NCBI GenBank assembly: GCA_017601395.1
Contig: JAFNIQ010000010.1
Coordinates: 1 to 45,587, forward strand
DNA length: 45,587 nucleotides
Source: Candidatus Brockarchaeota archaeon
GTDB lineage: Archaea; Thermoproteota; EX4484-205; JAAOZP01
Direction of reading: 5' to 3'
The notes under the pieces were generated by a model, which was not told where the DNA came from, searched no databases, and was given only the letters and a program-made list of their open reading frames with translations. The number at the start of each line of letters is the position of its first letter. The stretch's first letter is position 1. Below, in pieces: positions 24,397-31,721 of the stretch. The position numbers were made by a program, and so were the translations under genes.

Positions 24397-24837
24397 TTGG
24401 CTAGGATGCATAGCCATAAGAAGGGTAAGTCGGGTTCACGTAGAGTAGTCTACAGTGGGGCTCCGCCATGGTTGTCGTTGAAGCCTGAGGAGGTTGAGGG
24501 GCTCGTGGTCAAGCTTGCGTCAGAGGGGCATGGTCCTTCTCAAATAGGGTTGATCCTGAGGGACTCGTACGGGGTTCCATCCGTCAGGAATATAACTGGT
24601 AAAAAGATTTCAAGGATACTTCTCGAGAAGGGGGTCAGGTTCTCTAGGACTGAGGATCTTGATAGGCTTGTGGCTAAGGCTGAGAGGATGGTTACTCATT
24701 TAACTAGGAACAGGTCTGACCGTTTCAACGTTCACAATCTTCAACTGGTGGAGTCTAAGATTAGGAGGCTTGCTCGTTACTACTCTAGGAGGAAGGTGCC
24801 TCTGCCCGACCTGAAGGTTCTTGAAGCAAAAATATGA
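24397..24837 (+). CDS. rps15: 30S ribosomal protein S15 (uS15)
   Basis: 146 residues, archaeal/eukaryotic uS15 (S13 in eukaryotic naming). It has the N-terminal extension MHSHKKGKSGSRR and PPWLSLKPEEVEGLVVKLA, GHGPSQIGLILRDSYGVPSV (about 47-66) and the S15 core LVAKAERMVTHLTRNRSDRFNVHNLQLVESKIRRLARYY. TTG 24397 or ATG 24406 could be the start; the ATG fits the family (MARMHS versus MHS). It overlaps the DHH gene by 4 nt; S15-RecJ-like-Pcc1-S3Ae is a conserved archaeal neighbourhood. Confidence 0.96.
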   Translation: MARMHSHKKGKSGSRRVVYSGAPPWLSLKPEEVEGLVVKLASEGHGPSQIGLILRDSYGVPSVRNITGKKISRILLEKGVRFSRTEDLDRLVAKAERMVTHLTRNRSDRFNVHNLQLVESKIRRLARYYSRRKVPLPDLKVLEAKI

Positions 24838-26270
24838 GCCATGCTTCGGAGACTCAGAGAAGGTTCATTTTTGAAGCAAGGGATTTTGCGAGCAGGCTGG
24901 GTTCCTTCGACTGGAATGATGCGTTAATAGTTTTCCATGCAGATGCAGACGGGACTGCTGCCGCAGCTATAGCTTGTCTCGCTTTGAAAAGCATGGGTGT
25001 CTCCTTCTCAGCCAGGTCGGTGACTCAGATAGACAGGGTGTTTCTGGAAAGCATCGCATTCCCCCCCAGGCCCGTGCTTTTCCTGGATATTGGGGCAGGA
25101 TACTTGAGCGAGATAACGAGTGCTCTGGATCCTTCTAGGGTCGTCATACTCGACCACCATGAGGTTGAGGGTGATTCGAACAGTGTTCTCATGCTGAACC
25201 CTAATGAGCACGGTTTAAACGGTGGCTCAGAAGTCTCCGGCTCAGGGGTTTCATACCTGGTTTTCAAGAACCTGGTTGAAGACTTCTCAAGGATGAATGA
25301 GCTAGCCATAGTCGGCGCGCTGGCCGACATGCAGGACACGGGTGCTAACAGGTCGCTCACAGGGTTAAACTCTACGATAGTCCTTGAAGGAGAGGAGATG
25401 AACATAGTTAGGGTCGAGGAGGACTTCGTGTTCTTCGGCAGGGAAACCCTGCCGATACATGTCTCAATATCTTCCTCGTCGAACTTCATAATACCTGGGC
25501 TGAGTGGTGATGAGAATGTTGCTCTAAACCTTTTAAGAAGCCTCGGCATAGAGGTTAAGACTGATGACAAATGGAGGACTTTCAGCGACCTCTCACAGGC
25601 TGAGAGGTCAAGACTTCTCGCAGGTTTGATGCAGTATATCGCTGACCTCGGCTTCTCGCCCGAGAGTGCTCAAAACCTTTTTGGCACAATTTATGTCTTT
25701 GAAAAAGAGCCCAGAGGTACTGTTTTAAGAGACGGCAGGGAGTTCTCAGCCCTGTTGAACTCTTGCGCGAGAATGGGGCGTTCAGCCGTAGGCTTAGCCG
25801 TTGCGATGGGTGAAAGAGGCAGAATGTTTGAAGAAGCTCAACGAGTGAGTCGGGAATACAGGACAGCCATCTCAAAGTCTCTCTCAAACCTTCTAAGCAT
25901 GCCGGGGGCCAAGATCGAGTCTGAAAGAATACTGCTTTACAACGGCGAGGGAATCATAGACCAAAGAGTGTTGAGCCCGGTTGCCTCAATAATATTCTCC
26001 AGCCTTCCCAAGGATCTTAGCAAGATCCTGGTCGTAACCGCCGCTGAGGATGATTCGCTAAAAGTTTCAATAAGGGTTCCGAGGAGCCTTGTTGAGAAGG
26101 GTATTAAAGGTAGCATGCTGGCTTCAAACGCTGCCAGGGAATCCGGAGGGCTCGGAGGAGGGCATGATGTTGCAGCCGGTGCAACCGTGCCCAGGAGAAG
26201 ATTTCACTCCTTCATGGAGGCTTTCGAAAGGAATGTGGCAGAACAATTCAGCATGCTTCGCGGTTCTTGA
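24834..26270 (+). CDS. DHH family phosphoesterase (archaeal RecJ-like)
   Basis: 478 residues, single-strand nuclease/phosphoesterase family related to RecJ and to the GINS-associated nuclease. Motifs in order are VFHADADGTAAAA (I, about 32-44), FLDIGAGY (II, about 83), VVILDHHEV (III, DHH, about 101-109), ALADMQDTGANRS (IV, about 162-174), and the DHHA1 motif SGGLGGGHDVAAGATVP near the C-terminus. Archaeal members next to S15 are thought to act on RNA or in replication; which applies here cannot be read from sequence alone. Pcc1 begins inside its last 38 nt. Confidence 0.9.
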   Translation: MSHASETQRRFIFEARDFASRLGSFDWNDALIVFHADADGTAAAAIACLALKSMGVSFSARSVTQIDRVFLESIAFPPRPVLFLDIGAGYLSEITSALDPSRVVILDHHEVEGDSNSVLMLNPNEHGLNGGSEVSGSGVSYLVFKNLVEDFSRMNELAIVGALADMQDTGANRSLTGLNSTIVLEGEEMNIVRVEEDFVFFGRETLPIHVSISSSSNFIIPGLSGDENVALNLLRSLGIEVKTDDKWRTFSDLSQAERSRLLAGLMQYIADLGFSPESAQNLFGTIYVFEKEPRGTVLRDGREFSALLNSCARMGRSAVGLAVAMGERGRMFEEAQRVSREYRTAISKSLSNLLSMPGAKIESERILLYNGEGIIDQRVLSPVASIIFSSLPKDLSKILVVTAAEDDSLKVSIRVPRSLVEKGIKGSMLASNAARESGGLGGGHDVAAGATVPRRRFHSFMEAFERNVAEQFSMLRGS

Positions 26271-26508
26271 AGCTGTTTTCAGGAGCGAGCTTGAAGCAAG
26301 GCTTGCGTACTTAGCGTTGAAGCCGGATGAGGCTTTGAAGGTTAAGGGGCTTAAGGTGTCGTCCAGTTTAAAAGGTCGAAGAATACTTTTTAAAGTAGCT
26401 TGTAAAAGAGGATTAATGTCCCTGGCCTACACGCTGACCGATTACTTGACCCATCTTAAGATGATTCAGGAGGCTTCTTCAACGCTCGAGGAGGCCAGGT
26501 GTCCATGA
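26233..26508 (+). CDS. pcc1: Pcc1, KEOPS dimerisation subunit
   Basis: 91 residues from ATG 26233. Two beta-alpha units of the Pcc1/CTAG family are recognisable: VLEAVFRSELEARLAYLALKPDEAL, then VSSSLKGRRILFKVACKRGLMSLAYTLTDYLTHLKMIQEA. Pcc1 bridges Kae1 dimers and the tRNA site. The start lies within the DHH gene and no later start is in frame before the domain. Its 3' end overlaps the convergent serS end by 53 nt. With kae1 and bud32 in the window, only Cgi121 of the KEOPS set is not seen here. Confidence 0.85.
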   Translation: MWQNNSACFAVLEAVFRSELEARLAYLALKPDEALKVKGLKVSSSLKGRRILFKVACKRGLMSLAYTLTDYLTHLKMIQEASSTLEEARCP

Positions 26509-28006
26509 TCAGAGGCTTAAAGTCTGGCCACCGTCTCTTCACTTCTACAGGCCAGTCTTCAGCGTTGAAGCCATGTCTGGCTAGGAAGGCATAGACCCAT
26601 CTTTCAAGACCATTGCCTGAGCAACCGGTCCAAACCTCTCTCCCCTTTCTCTCCTTAATGTTAAACCAGTCAACATACTTGTCGTAGTGGACAGACGCGT
26701 TGGCTATTTCAAGCCACTCGCTTTCCCTGTCTCCTCTAAACGGGAGGTAGGCCTCAATGTCGAAGGTTGCGGAAACGTTTCTGGAAACATCTTTTATGAC
26801 GCCTGCGTGAGCCATCCAGACCGGGGTTACCTCGGCAGACCTGACCTCTATGTCAAGCGTCTTGTCGAGCAGGCTCAGATAGTTCTCCACCAGCCTATCT
26901 CTAATCTCAACAACCTCCTCAGGCCTGCCAAGATAGACTATCTCTATCCTTGTGAATGCTGTAAGCCTCTCGAGGCTTCTTAAGCCTCCAGCCTCATGCC
27001 TGAAGCTGAACCCGGATCTATCGTAGAGCCTGACAGGAGGGTTGTCAAGGTTCACGGTCTCCCCGGCGAAAAGCTCGTAGAAGGGCTCGCACTGCGCGTA
27101 TGGAAGAGTGTAAGCAGGCTCCTTCAGAAACTTTTTCAAGACTTCAGGCTTAGGCTCGTTGAAAACCTTAACCAGGTCAGTGTAATCCTCGAAGTAGGAA
27201 GGCTCCCTTGAACCGGGTTCGCAGACGTAAAGCATCTCGCTAGGGATTCCGGAGAGGTGGCCCTTCTTCCTCGCGACTTCAAGCGGTATAAGCTTAGGTA
27301 GGACAACCTCCTGAAAGCCCAGCGGCTTCGCAACCTTCTCAATAATCATTTCCTCAAGTATTCTCAGAAGACTAGTGTAGGGCTGGAGGTAGTACCATAT
27401 GCCGGGGTGGAATCTTTTAACCCACCCCTCCTCCTCCAGCAGCAGCCCAGGGTCAGAAGCATACTTAACAGGCTTCTCCGAGCTACGCCAGACAACTCTG
27501 TGAACCTCTCTGCCTATTGCACGGGCCTCCTGCTTCTCCAGGAAAAGGCTTATGATCCTGTCGGGAACCTGAGCGTAGAGGCCAGACTCGTCGACCTCAA
27601 GCCAGTATTTCAAGCCTTCCCCCGTCTTCTCGGCCTTCCTAACAAACGGGAGCCTCACCTCCTTTAGGTTTTCCCCTATGAAAGTTACTTGGAAAGACTT
27701 GACGTTTATCCTCCTGACGCCCAGCCCCATTTTAGGCCCAAGCTCATCGCCCAAGACCTTCCTAGCCCTTTTAACAGCTTCATGCGCCCTAACCCTTCTT
27801 CCAGACTCCACAGTGACGCTCACCCTCTCCCTGGTGACGGTCAGCTCAACCATCTTGGGCTCCTCCCCCTTAACCGCTCCACGGGCGAATACTCTGGGGA
27901 AGCTTGAAACAGCATACTCCGCAACCTTTTCAACCTCATCCTCCCGCAGCTCTCGGCTTAAGTAAAGGTCTGCAGAGACCGTCATCCTTAAATCCTTAAC
28001 CACCAT
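26456..28006 (-). CDS. serS2: Seryl-tRNA synthetase, type 2 (methanogen-type, zinc-dependent)
   Basis: 516 residues, class II synthetase. It does not have the N-terminal coiled coil of ordinary SerRS. It begins with the alpha/beta tRNA-binding domain of the rare type (VESGRRVRAHEAVKRARKVLG). The catalytic core follows, with residues placed like the zinc ligands of the Methanosarcina enzyme: Cys in YAQCEPFYELF, Glu in FTRIEIVYLGRPEEV and Cys in TGCSGNGLERWVYAFL, the last within motif 3. Motif 2 is SFRHEAGGLRSLERLTAFTRIE. This form is best known from methanogens; its presence in this context is unusual. It is a single leftward gene convergent with pcc1. Confidence 0.88.
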   Translation of the reverse strand: MVVKDLRMTVSADLYLSRELREDEVEKVAEYAVSSFPRVFARGAVKGEEPKMVELTVTRERVSVTVESGRRVRAHEAVKRARKVLGDELGPKMGLGVRRINVKSFQVTFIGENLKEVRLPFVRKAEKTGEGLKYWLEVDESGLYAQVPDRIISLFLEKQEARAIGREVHRVVWRSSEKPVKYASDPGLLLEEEGWVKRFHPGIWYYLQPYTSLLRILEEMIIEKVAKPLGFQEVVLPKLIPLEVARKKGHLSGIPSEMLYVCEPGSREPSYFEDYTDLVKVFNEPKPEVLKKFLKEPAYTLPYAQCEPFYELFAGETVNLDNPPVRLYDRSGFSFRHEAGGLRSLERLTAFTRIEIVYLGRPEEVVEIRDRLVENYLSLLDKTLDIEVRSAEVTPVWMAHAGVIKDVSRNVSATFDIEAYLPFRGDRESEWLEIANASVHYDKYVDWFNIKERKGREVWTGCSGNGLERWVYAFLARHGFNAEDWPVEVKRRWPDFKPLIMDTWPPRALKKPPESS

Positions 28007-28111
28007 CTGCTTCTCCTCCGACGTTGCGGTGACAATCCTGCTTAAAATAGGCTTTTATAGGTTATGATGCTGGCAAAAGCTGAATATACGCCGGGCTTCT
28101 GAAGAGCATAG

Positions 28112-28119
28112 TTTAAATA
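28112..28119 (+). promoter_or_regulatory. TATA box of the S3Ae operon
   Basis: TTTAAATA is centred 28 nt before the TTG at 28144, so the transcript is probably leaderless. Confidence 0.6.
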
Positions 28120-28143
28120 CGCTGCCCGCAAGCCTCTTACGGA

Positions 28144-28746
28144 TTGGTGAAGCATAAAAAGGCTAAAAAATGGTTTCCAGTAGTTGCCCCGGACTACCTC
28201 GGGGGCAAGCCAGTGGGCAGCGTCCTAGCCTCAGAGCCGAGCAGCCTAATAGGCAGGAGTATAAGCGTTCTTTTAAGCGAGCTAACAGAAGATCCTTCTC
28301 ACACAACCGTTAAAATAAAGTTCAAAATCACCGGCGTAAAGGGGGAGACTGCTTTCACAGAGCTATGGGGCTACGAGCTTGACAGGGATTTCGTGAGAAG
28401 TCTTCTTAGAAAAGGATCCTCGAGGGTTGACATTATTTTTAACGCCACTACGAAGGATGGCTACCGGATGCGTGTTTCAGCAATCGCCGTGACCCGTTAC
28501 CGTGCTTCGCAATCCCAGAAGAAGAAGATGAGGAAGGCGATGATGAACATAGTTTTAGGCAAGTGTAGCAAGCTGAACTATTCCCAGCTGGTTCAAGAAC
28601 TCGTCTTCGGGAAGATCGAGTCAGACCTTTATAATGAGGCTAAAAAGTTTCATAGGATAAAGCTCGCAGGAATTAAGAAGATGAAGGTTCTCGAATCTCC
28701 AATTAAATTTGAGGAGGTTAGGGTGAGCCTAGCCGAGGCTGTTTAA
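28144..28746 (+). CDS. rps3ae: 30S ribosomal protein S3Ae (eS1)
   Basis: 200 residues. Archaeal eS1, on the platform near the mRNA exit. KKWFPVVAPDYLGGKPVG at the start, SLIGRSISVLLSELTEDPSHTTVKIKFKI (about 32-60), and SQSQKKKMRKAMMNIV are family segments. TTG 28144 or GTG 28147 is the start; the TATA distance allows either. It is followed one base later by the DUF2095-like gene. Confidence 0.95.
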   Translation: MVKHKKAKKWFPVVAPDYLGGKPVGSVLASEPSSLIGRSISVLLSELTEDPSHTTVKIKFKITGVKGETAFTELWGYELDRDFVRSLLRKGSSRVDIIFNATTKDGYRMRVSAIAVTRYRASQSQKKKMRKAMMNIVLGKCSKLNYSQLVQELVFGKIESDLYNEAKKFHRIKLAGIKKMKVLESPIKFEEVRVSLAEAV

Positions 28747-28747
28747 A

Positions 28748-29032
28748 ATGTCTACGGGCCTCAGCGAGGAGGAGCTAATGAAGATCGCGGATGAAGGGTA
28801 CTCTGAGAGCCTTGAGCCCAAGACTCTTAAAGGATATGTTCCAAACGTTTTTGACTATATTAGGAGGTGCGACAGTTTGGAGGAGGCTTTTCAGATAGTG
28901 GACTTCCTCGTCTCCCGGAACGAGCTTCCGGAGAAGGTTGCCCGCGTCATAAAAAAGAGGATAATGGAGAAGGGAGTCAGGTTCTACGGCCCTAAGAAGC
29001 AGGCTGGTTACTACGTTGAGAAATATAGATAG
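28748..29032 (+). CDS. Small conserved archaeal protein (DUF2095-like)
   Basis: 94 residues, acidic N-terminus, basic C-terminus. The helical part VFDYIRRCDSLEEAFQIVDFLVSRNELPEKVARVIKKRIMEKGVRF, followed by YGPKKQAGYYVEKYR, resembles a small uncharacterised archaeal family that I recall as DUF2095. The family name is from memory and not certain. It starts one base after rps3ae and is surely cotranscribed with it. No catalytic motif is visible. A role tied to the ribosome is only suggested by position. Confidence 0.75.
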   Translation: MSTGLSEEELMKIADEGYSESLEPKTLKGYVPNVFDYIRRCDSLEEAFQIVDFLVSRNELPEKVARVIKKRIMEKGVRFYGPKKQAGYYVEKYR

Positions 29033-29057
29033 ATTTAACAATTGTTTTTAGCCTAAG

Positions 29058-30269
29058 TCAGCTCTTCTGCCTGCCGACGGCTACGATGCTAACCACATCA
29101 TCATCCTTTAAAACATAGTCCTCGCCAAGCCTAATCCTACGCCTAGCGTCAATAGCGTAGAGAAAATTGTTCATAAGGTCGCTGTGTATGAGCCCAGCGA
29201 ACTCTTTAACATTCATTCCCATCGGTACAAGGTAGACATCGGGCAGAACATTCCCCTTCTTGTCGGTAAGCTTATTCGGATCTTCAACGGGGTAAACAGT
29301 TATCATTTTAAGAACCCTGAAGTAAACGGTGTTCAAAAGCTCCTGAACACCGGTCGAACCCCAATGCTTCAAAACCTTCTCCCTAACCATTTCAAGAGCC
29401 TCTTTCTGCTTCTCCCTAAGAGCCTCAGGCCTAATAATCTTAAAGTCATTGTCTCCAGGGAAATATTCTACAAGCCCTGCTTCAGCAGCCCTCCTGAGGA
29501 CAAGCTCCGCCTCAGCGCTGATCGGGATGGGATCGTAGCCAGCCTCCCTCATCCGCCTAACCCCTTCCTCAGCCCCCTTCCTGTCAATCTTGTTCGCCGC
29601 TATAACCATCGGCTTAGCAATCTTCCTAACAGCTTTAGCCAGCTCGATCACAGTCTCCCTGCTCCATTTAGAGAACTCGTCAGGCGGGTTAACCCTTTCA
29701 ACAGCCTTCTCAACATCCCCCCTTCCTATCGCTAGGCCGCTTAAAACCTGGCTTAGAACATCCTCAACACTTCTCCTGGTAGGCCTAGCCCTAGGAACCT
29801 TCTGAACACCCCTCTCAATAATTCCGGCGAGCCAGCGATCATACTCGTCCTCCAGAAACCTTATGTCTCTCAAAGTGTTCTCAGGATCGGGATCAACCGG
29901 CCTACCTTCAGCATCCAAGCTGCCTGAAGCGTCAACAACATGAATCAAAGCATCCGCCATACTTATCTCGGATAGAAACTGGTTTCCGAGACCCCTGCCC
30001 TCGTGCGCCCCAGGAACAATACCGGGAAGGTCGACCAGCTCAACCGGAATAAACCTGAAGCCGTTTACACACCTGGAATTCACAGGATTATCGACTACGC
30101 CGAGACTCTTGCAGACGCACTTCTTCCTCAAATAGCCAACACCCTTGTTCGGAGTCAACGTGGTGAAAGGATAATCAGCAATCTTAACAATGTTCAGCGT
30201 CAAGGCTGAGTACAATGTTGACTTGCCAACATTGGGCTTACCCGAGAGACCAACCAGCCTTGTAACCAT
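29058..30269 (-). CDS. OBG/YchF-type GTPase with TGS domain
   Basis: 403 residues. Translation-associated GTPase of the archaeal YchF/OBG branch. G1 GLSGKPNVGKSTLYSALT (residues 8-25), G2 TTLTPNKGVGYL, G3 VDLPGIVPGAHEGRGLGNQFL (about 78-98) and G4 AANKIDR (about 229-235) are clear. A TGS domain closes the protein (YLVPMGMNVKEFAGLIHSDLMNNFLYAID...LGEDYVLKDDDVVSIVA). ATG 30269 gives MVTRLVGLSGKPNVGKS. It is leftward and convergent with the DUF2095-like gene. Confidence 0.93.
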   Translation of the reverse strand: MVTRLVGLSGKPNVGKSTLYSALTLNIVKIADYPFTTLTPNKGVGYLRKKCVCKSLGVVDNPVNSRCVNGFRFIPVELVDLPGIVPGAHEGRGLGNQFLSEISMADALIHVVDASGSLDAEGRPVDPDPENTLRDIRFLEDEYDRWLAGIIERGVQKVPRARPTRRSVEDVLSQVLSGLAIGRGDVEKAVERVNPPDEFSKWSRETVIELAKAVRKIAKPMVIAANKIDRKGAEEGVRRMREAGYDPIPISAEAELVLRRAAEAGLVEYFPGDNDFKIIRPEALREKQKEALEMVREKVLKHWGSTGVQELLNTVYFRVLKMITVYPVEDPNKLTDKKGNVLPDVYLVPMGMNVKEFAGLIHSDLMNNFLYAIDARRRIRLGEDYVLKDDDVVSIVAVGRQKS

Positions 30270-30343
30270 TGAGTAGTCTGTGCGCTACTATAATTTAAGA
30301 TTTTAGACATGTCTTCACTCTTAACTTGTAACGTGTGTCTTTA

Positions 30344-30684
30344 CTAATGGCTCTTGATTTCGACGAGCCCTTTACGTTCGCTGACTGCATGCATGAGTTT
30401 GTTCCAGTAGCATGCTCTTATACAGAAGGTCGAATATGCCGTAACCAGCAGCATAGCGTGCGCTTCGCTGTGCTGGGTTTTTCTCTGTGAAGCTTAGATA
30501 TGAATTCAGCTATGCTCCTATGAGTTCCGAGACTTATGTCCTGTTCAACGGCTACTGCCTTCACTGCTTCTACAAAGGTCCCTCAGAGTTTTTCATATGC
30601 TTGAGAATAATCTTTCTTCTCTAGAAGTTTCTCAGCCTCCTTAAGATGTTTCAAGCTTAGTCTAAGGTATTCAGATTCAGACAT
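30344..30684 (-). pseudogene. PaREP1/HEPN family gene, broken
   Basis: Reading leftward from ATG 30684, the protein starts MSESEYLRLSLKHLKEAEKL, then LEKKDYSQAYEKL. A TGA at 30585-30583 stands where PaREP1 proteins have Trp in EKLWG. The same frame then continues GTFVEAVKAVAVEQDISLG and THRSIAEFISKLHRE, the family's characteristic second part. After that the homologous reading moves to another frame (RYAAGYGIFDLLYKSML), which points to a frameshift near 30460. One nonsense change (TGG to TGA) plus a frameshift make it a pseudogene. PaREP1 proteins are HEPN-like, multi-copy in Thermoproteota, and of uncertain function. Confidence 0.7.
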
Positions 30685-30712
30685 GTCTCTACCTTATTGC
30701 GTCACGTCTGAG

Positions 30713-30718
30713 TTATAA
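30713..30718 (-). promoter_or_regulatory. TATA box of the PaREP1 remnant
   Basis: TTATAA on the minus strand lies about 31 nt before the ATG at 30684, so the promoter outlived the reading frame. Confidence 0.4.
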
Positions 30719-30780
30719 GCGTGCTCTGTCTACAAAGTCTTACTATTTCCCAGCTTTCCAGCGAATGACGTTCACTTTAA

Positions 30781-30933
30781 CTGTACAATAATCTTGAAAA
30801 ACCTTGGGCGACTGCATGTGGACGCCTAATTCTCACTCTCTTCTATCTCGTCGCCACGCCCATACTCCTTGTTCCCCCGGTCGTGATGGGGCTTCCGGGG
30901 TTTATCGGAGGCTTGATGAGCGGGATAGTGTAA
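30781..30933 (+). other. Hydrophobic open frame, possible membrane-protein remnant
   Basis: A 50-codon frame without a credible start reads GRLILTLFYLVATPILLV, then PPVVMGLPGFIGGLMSGIV and stops at TAA. It looks like one or two membrane segments. A competing 83-codon frame over the same bases (30804-31055) has a composition unlike a protein. The rest of 30934-31121 holds nothing I can name. Confidence 0.25.
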
Positions 30934-31121
30934 AGCTGGTTGGACAGCCTAAACGTGCAGAAGAGCTTCCACCTCCTTACCGCCTTCCCCTGAATAGCTG
31001 GCTGAGAATAAGCGTGCAGGAATCCTCCTGCAGGGGTAGAAGCGTTGATAGCTAGCGGATTTCAGGCTTTTCATCAGGATTAATACTAGGAAGTATTTAG
31101 ATTAGCATACTGACTGAATAG

Positions 31122-31129
31122 CTTAAATA
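31122..31129 (+). promoter_or_regulatory. TATA box before L15e
   Basis: CTTAAATA is centred about 32 nt before ATG 31158 but 138 nt before the L15e start. The transcript therefore begins with a leader or a small ORF. Confidence 0.55.
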
Positions 31130-31157
31130 CAGGTGGGATGGGTCAGATACCTACGCT

Positions 31158-31277
31158 ATGCTTTCGAAGCACAGGGTAGCGGTGGTTAAGGCTGGTCGAG
31201 CCCAGGCGTCAGGCTATGCACATCCCCCTCTAGAAGGGGTTTTAATAAGGCGGGTGTCGCAGCATGAAGAGGATTAG
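31158..31277 (+). CDS. Small upstream ORF overlapping L15e
   Basis: 39 codons from ATG 31158 (starts [20 protein letters not shown], ends RRVSQHEED). I do not recognise it. It sits at near-leaderless distance from the TATA box and overlaps the first 14 nt of rpl15e, as coupled genes do. It contains a terminator-like hairpin. It may be a regulatory leader ORF, or only chance. Confidence 0.35.
   Translation: MLSKHRVAVVKAGRAQASGYAHPPLEGVLIRRVSQHEED
31225..31243 (+). terminator. Terminator-like hairpin in the L15e leader
   Basis: CCCC (31225-31228) pairs with GGGG (31236-31239), with one more T-A pair inside, and TTTT follows at 31240-31243. It lies between the promoter and the rpl15e start. 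Confidence 0.35.
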
Positions 31278-31719
31278 GCTTTTAAAGGATTCTGAAAAAC
31301 TTCTACTAGCTTCCGTTGAAGAAGTCCGCAGGAGGAGGCTTATAGAGTGGAGGCGCGAGCCGGCTGTAACCAGGGTTGAGAAGCCTACTGACGTTAACGC
31401 TGCTAGGAGGCTCGGCTACAGGGCTAAGCCCGGTTTCATAATAGTCCGGTCTAGGGTTAGGAAGGGCGGTAGGAGGAAGCCTAGGCCAAGATCTGGAAGG
31501 AGGCCTAAGCATCTTGGCGTTGTTCTGTTTAAACCGGGTAAGAGCAGGCAGAGGATGGCTGAGGAGAGAGCTGCCCGGAAATATCCCAACATGAGGATTC
31601 TTGGGTCATACTGGGTTGGGGAGGACGGGGTATACAAGTGGTTTGAAGTCGTGATGGTTGATCCTAATCACCCTGCTGTCGCCGGCGACCCTAAGTTGAA
31701 ATGGCTTAGGGAAGATTAG
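31264..31719 (+). CDS. rpl15e: 50S ribosomal protein L15e (eL15), unusual N-terminus
   Basis: 151 residues, shorter than the roughly 190 usual for the family. The core is typical: [37 protein letters not shown] (about 25-61), [57 protein letters not shown]. The expected N-terminal part with its MYxYIxExW pattern is replaced by [20 protein letters not shown], and I cannot find the missing piece in another frame upstream. It may be a diverged N-terminus rather than a truncation. Confidence 0.92.
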   Translation: MKRIRLLKDSEKLLLASVEEVRRRRLIEWRREPAVTRVEKPTDVNAARRLGYRAKPGFIIVRSRVRKGGRRKPRPRSGRRPKHLGVVLFKPGKSRQRMAEERAARKYPNMRILGSYWVGEDGVYKWFEVVMVDPNHPAVAGDPKLKWLRED

Positions 31720-31721
31720 CC

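Noticed and set aside
27678-27965. Plus-strand frame opposite the SerRS N-terminus
   Set aside because: Mirror of a well-supported minus-strand gene.
30804-31055. 83-codon frame in the gap before L15e
   Set aside because: Composition is not protein-like, there is no motif, and an overlapping frame is more coherent.
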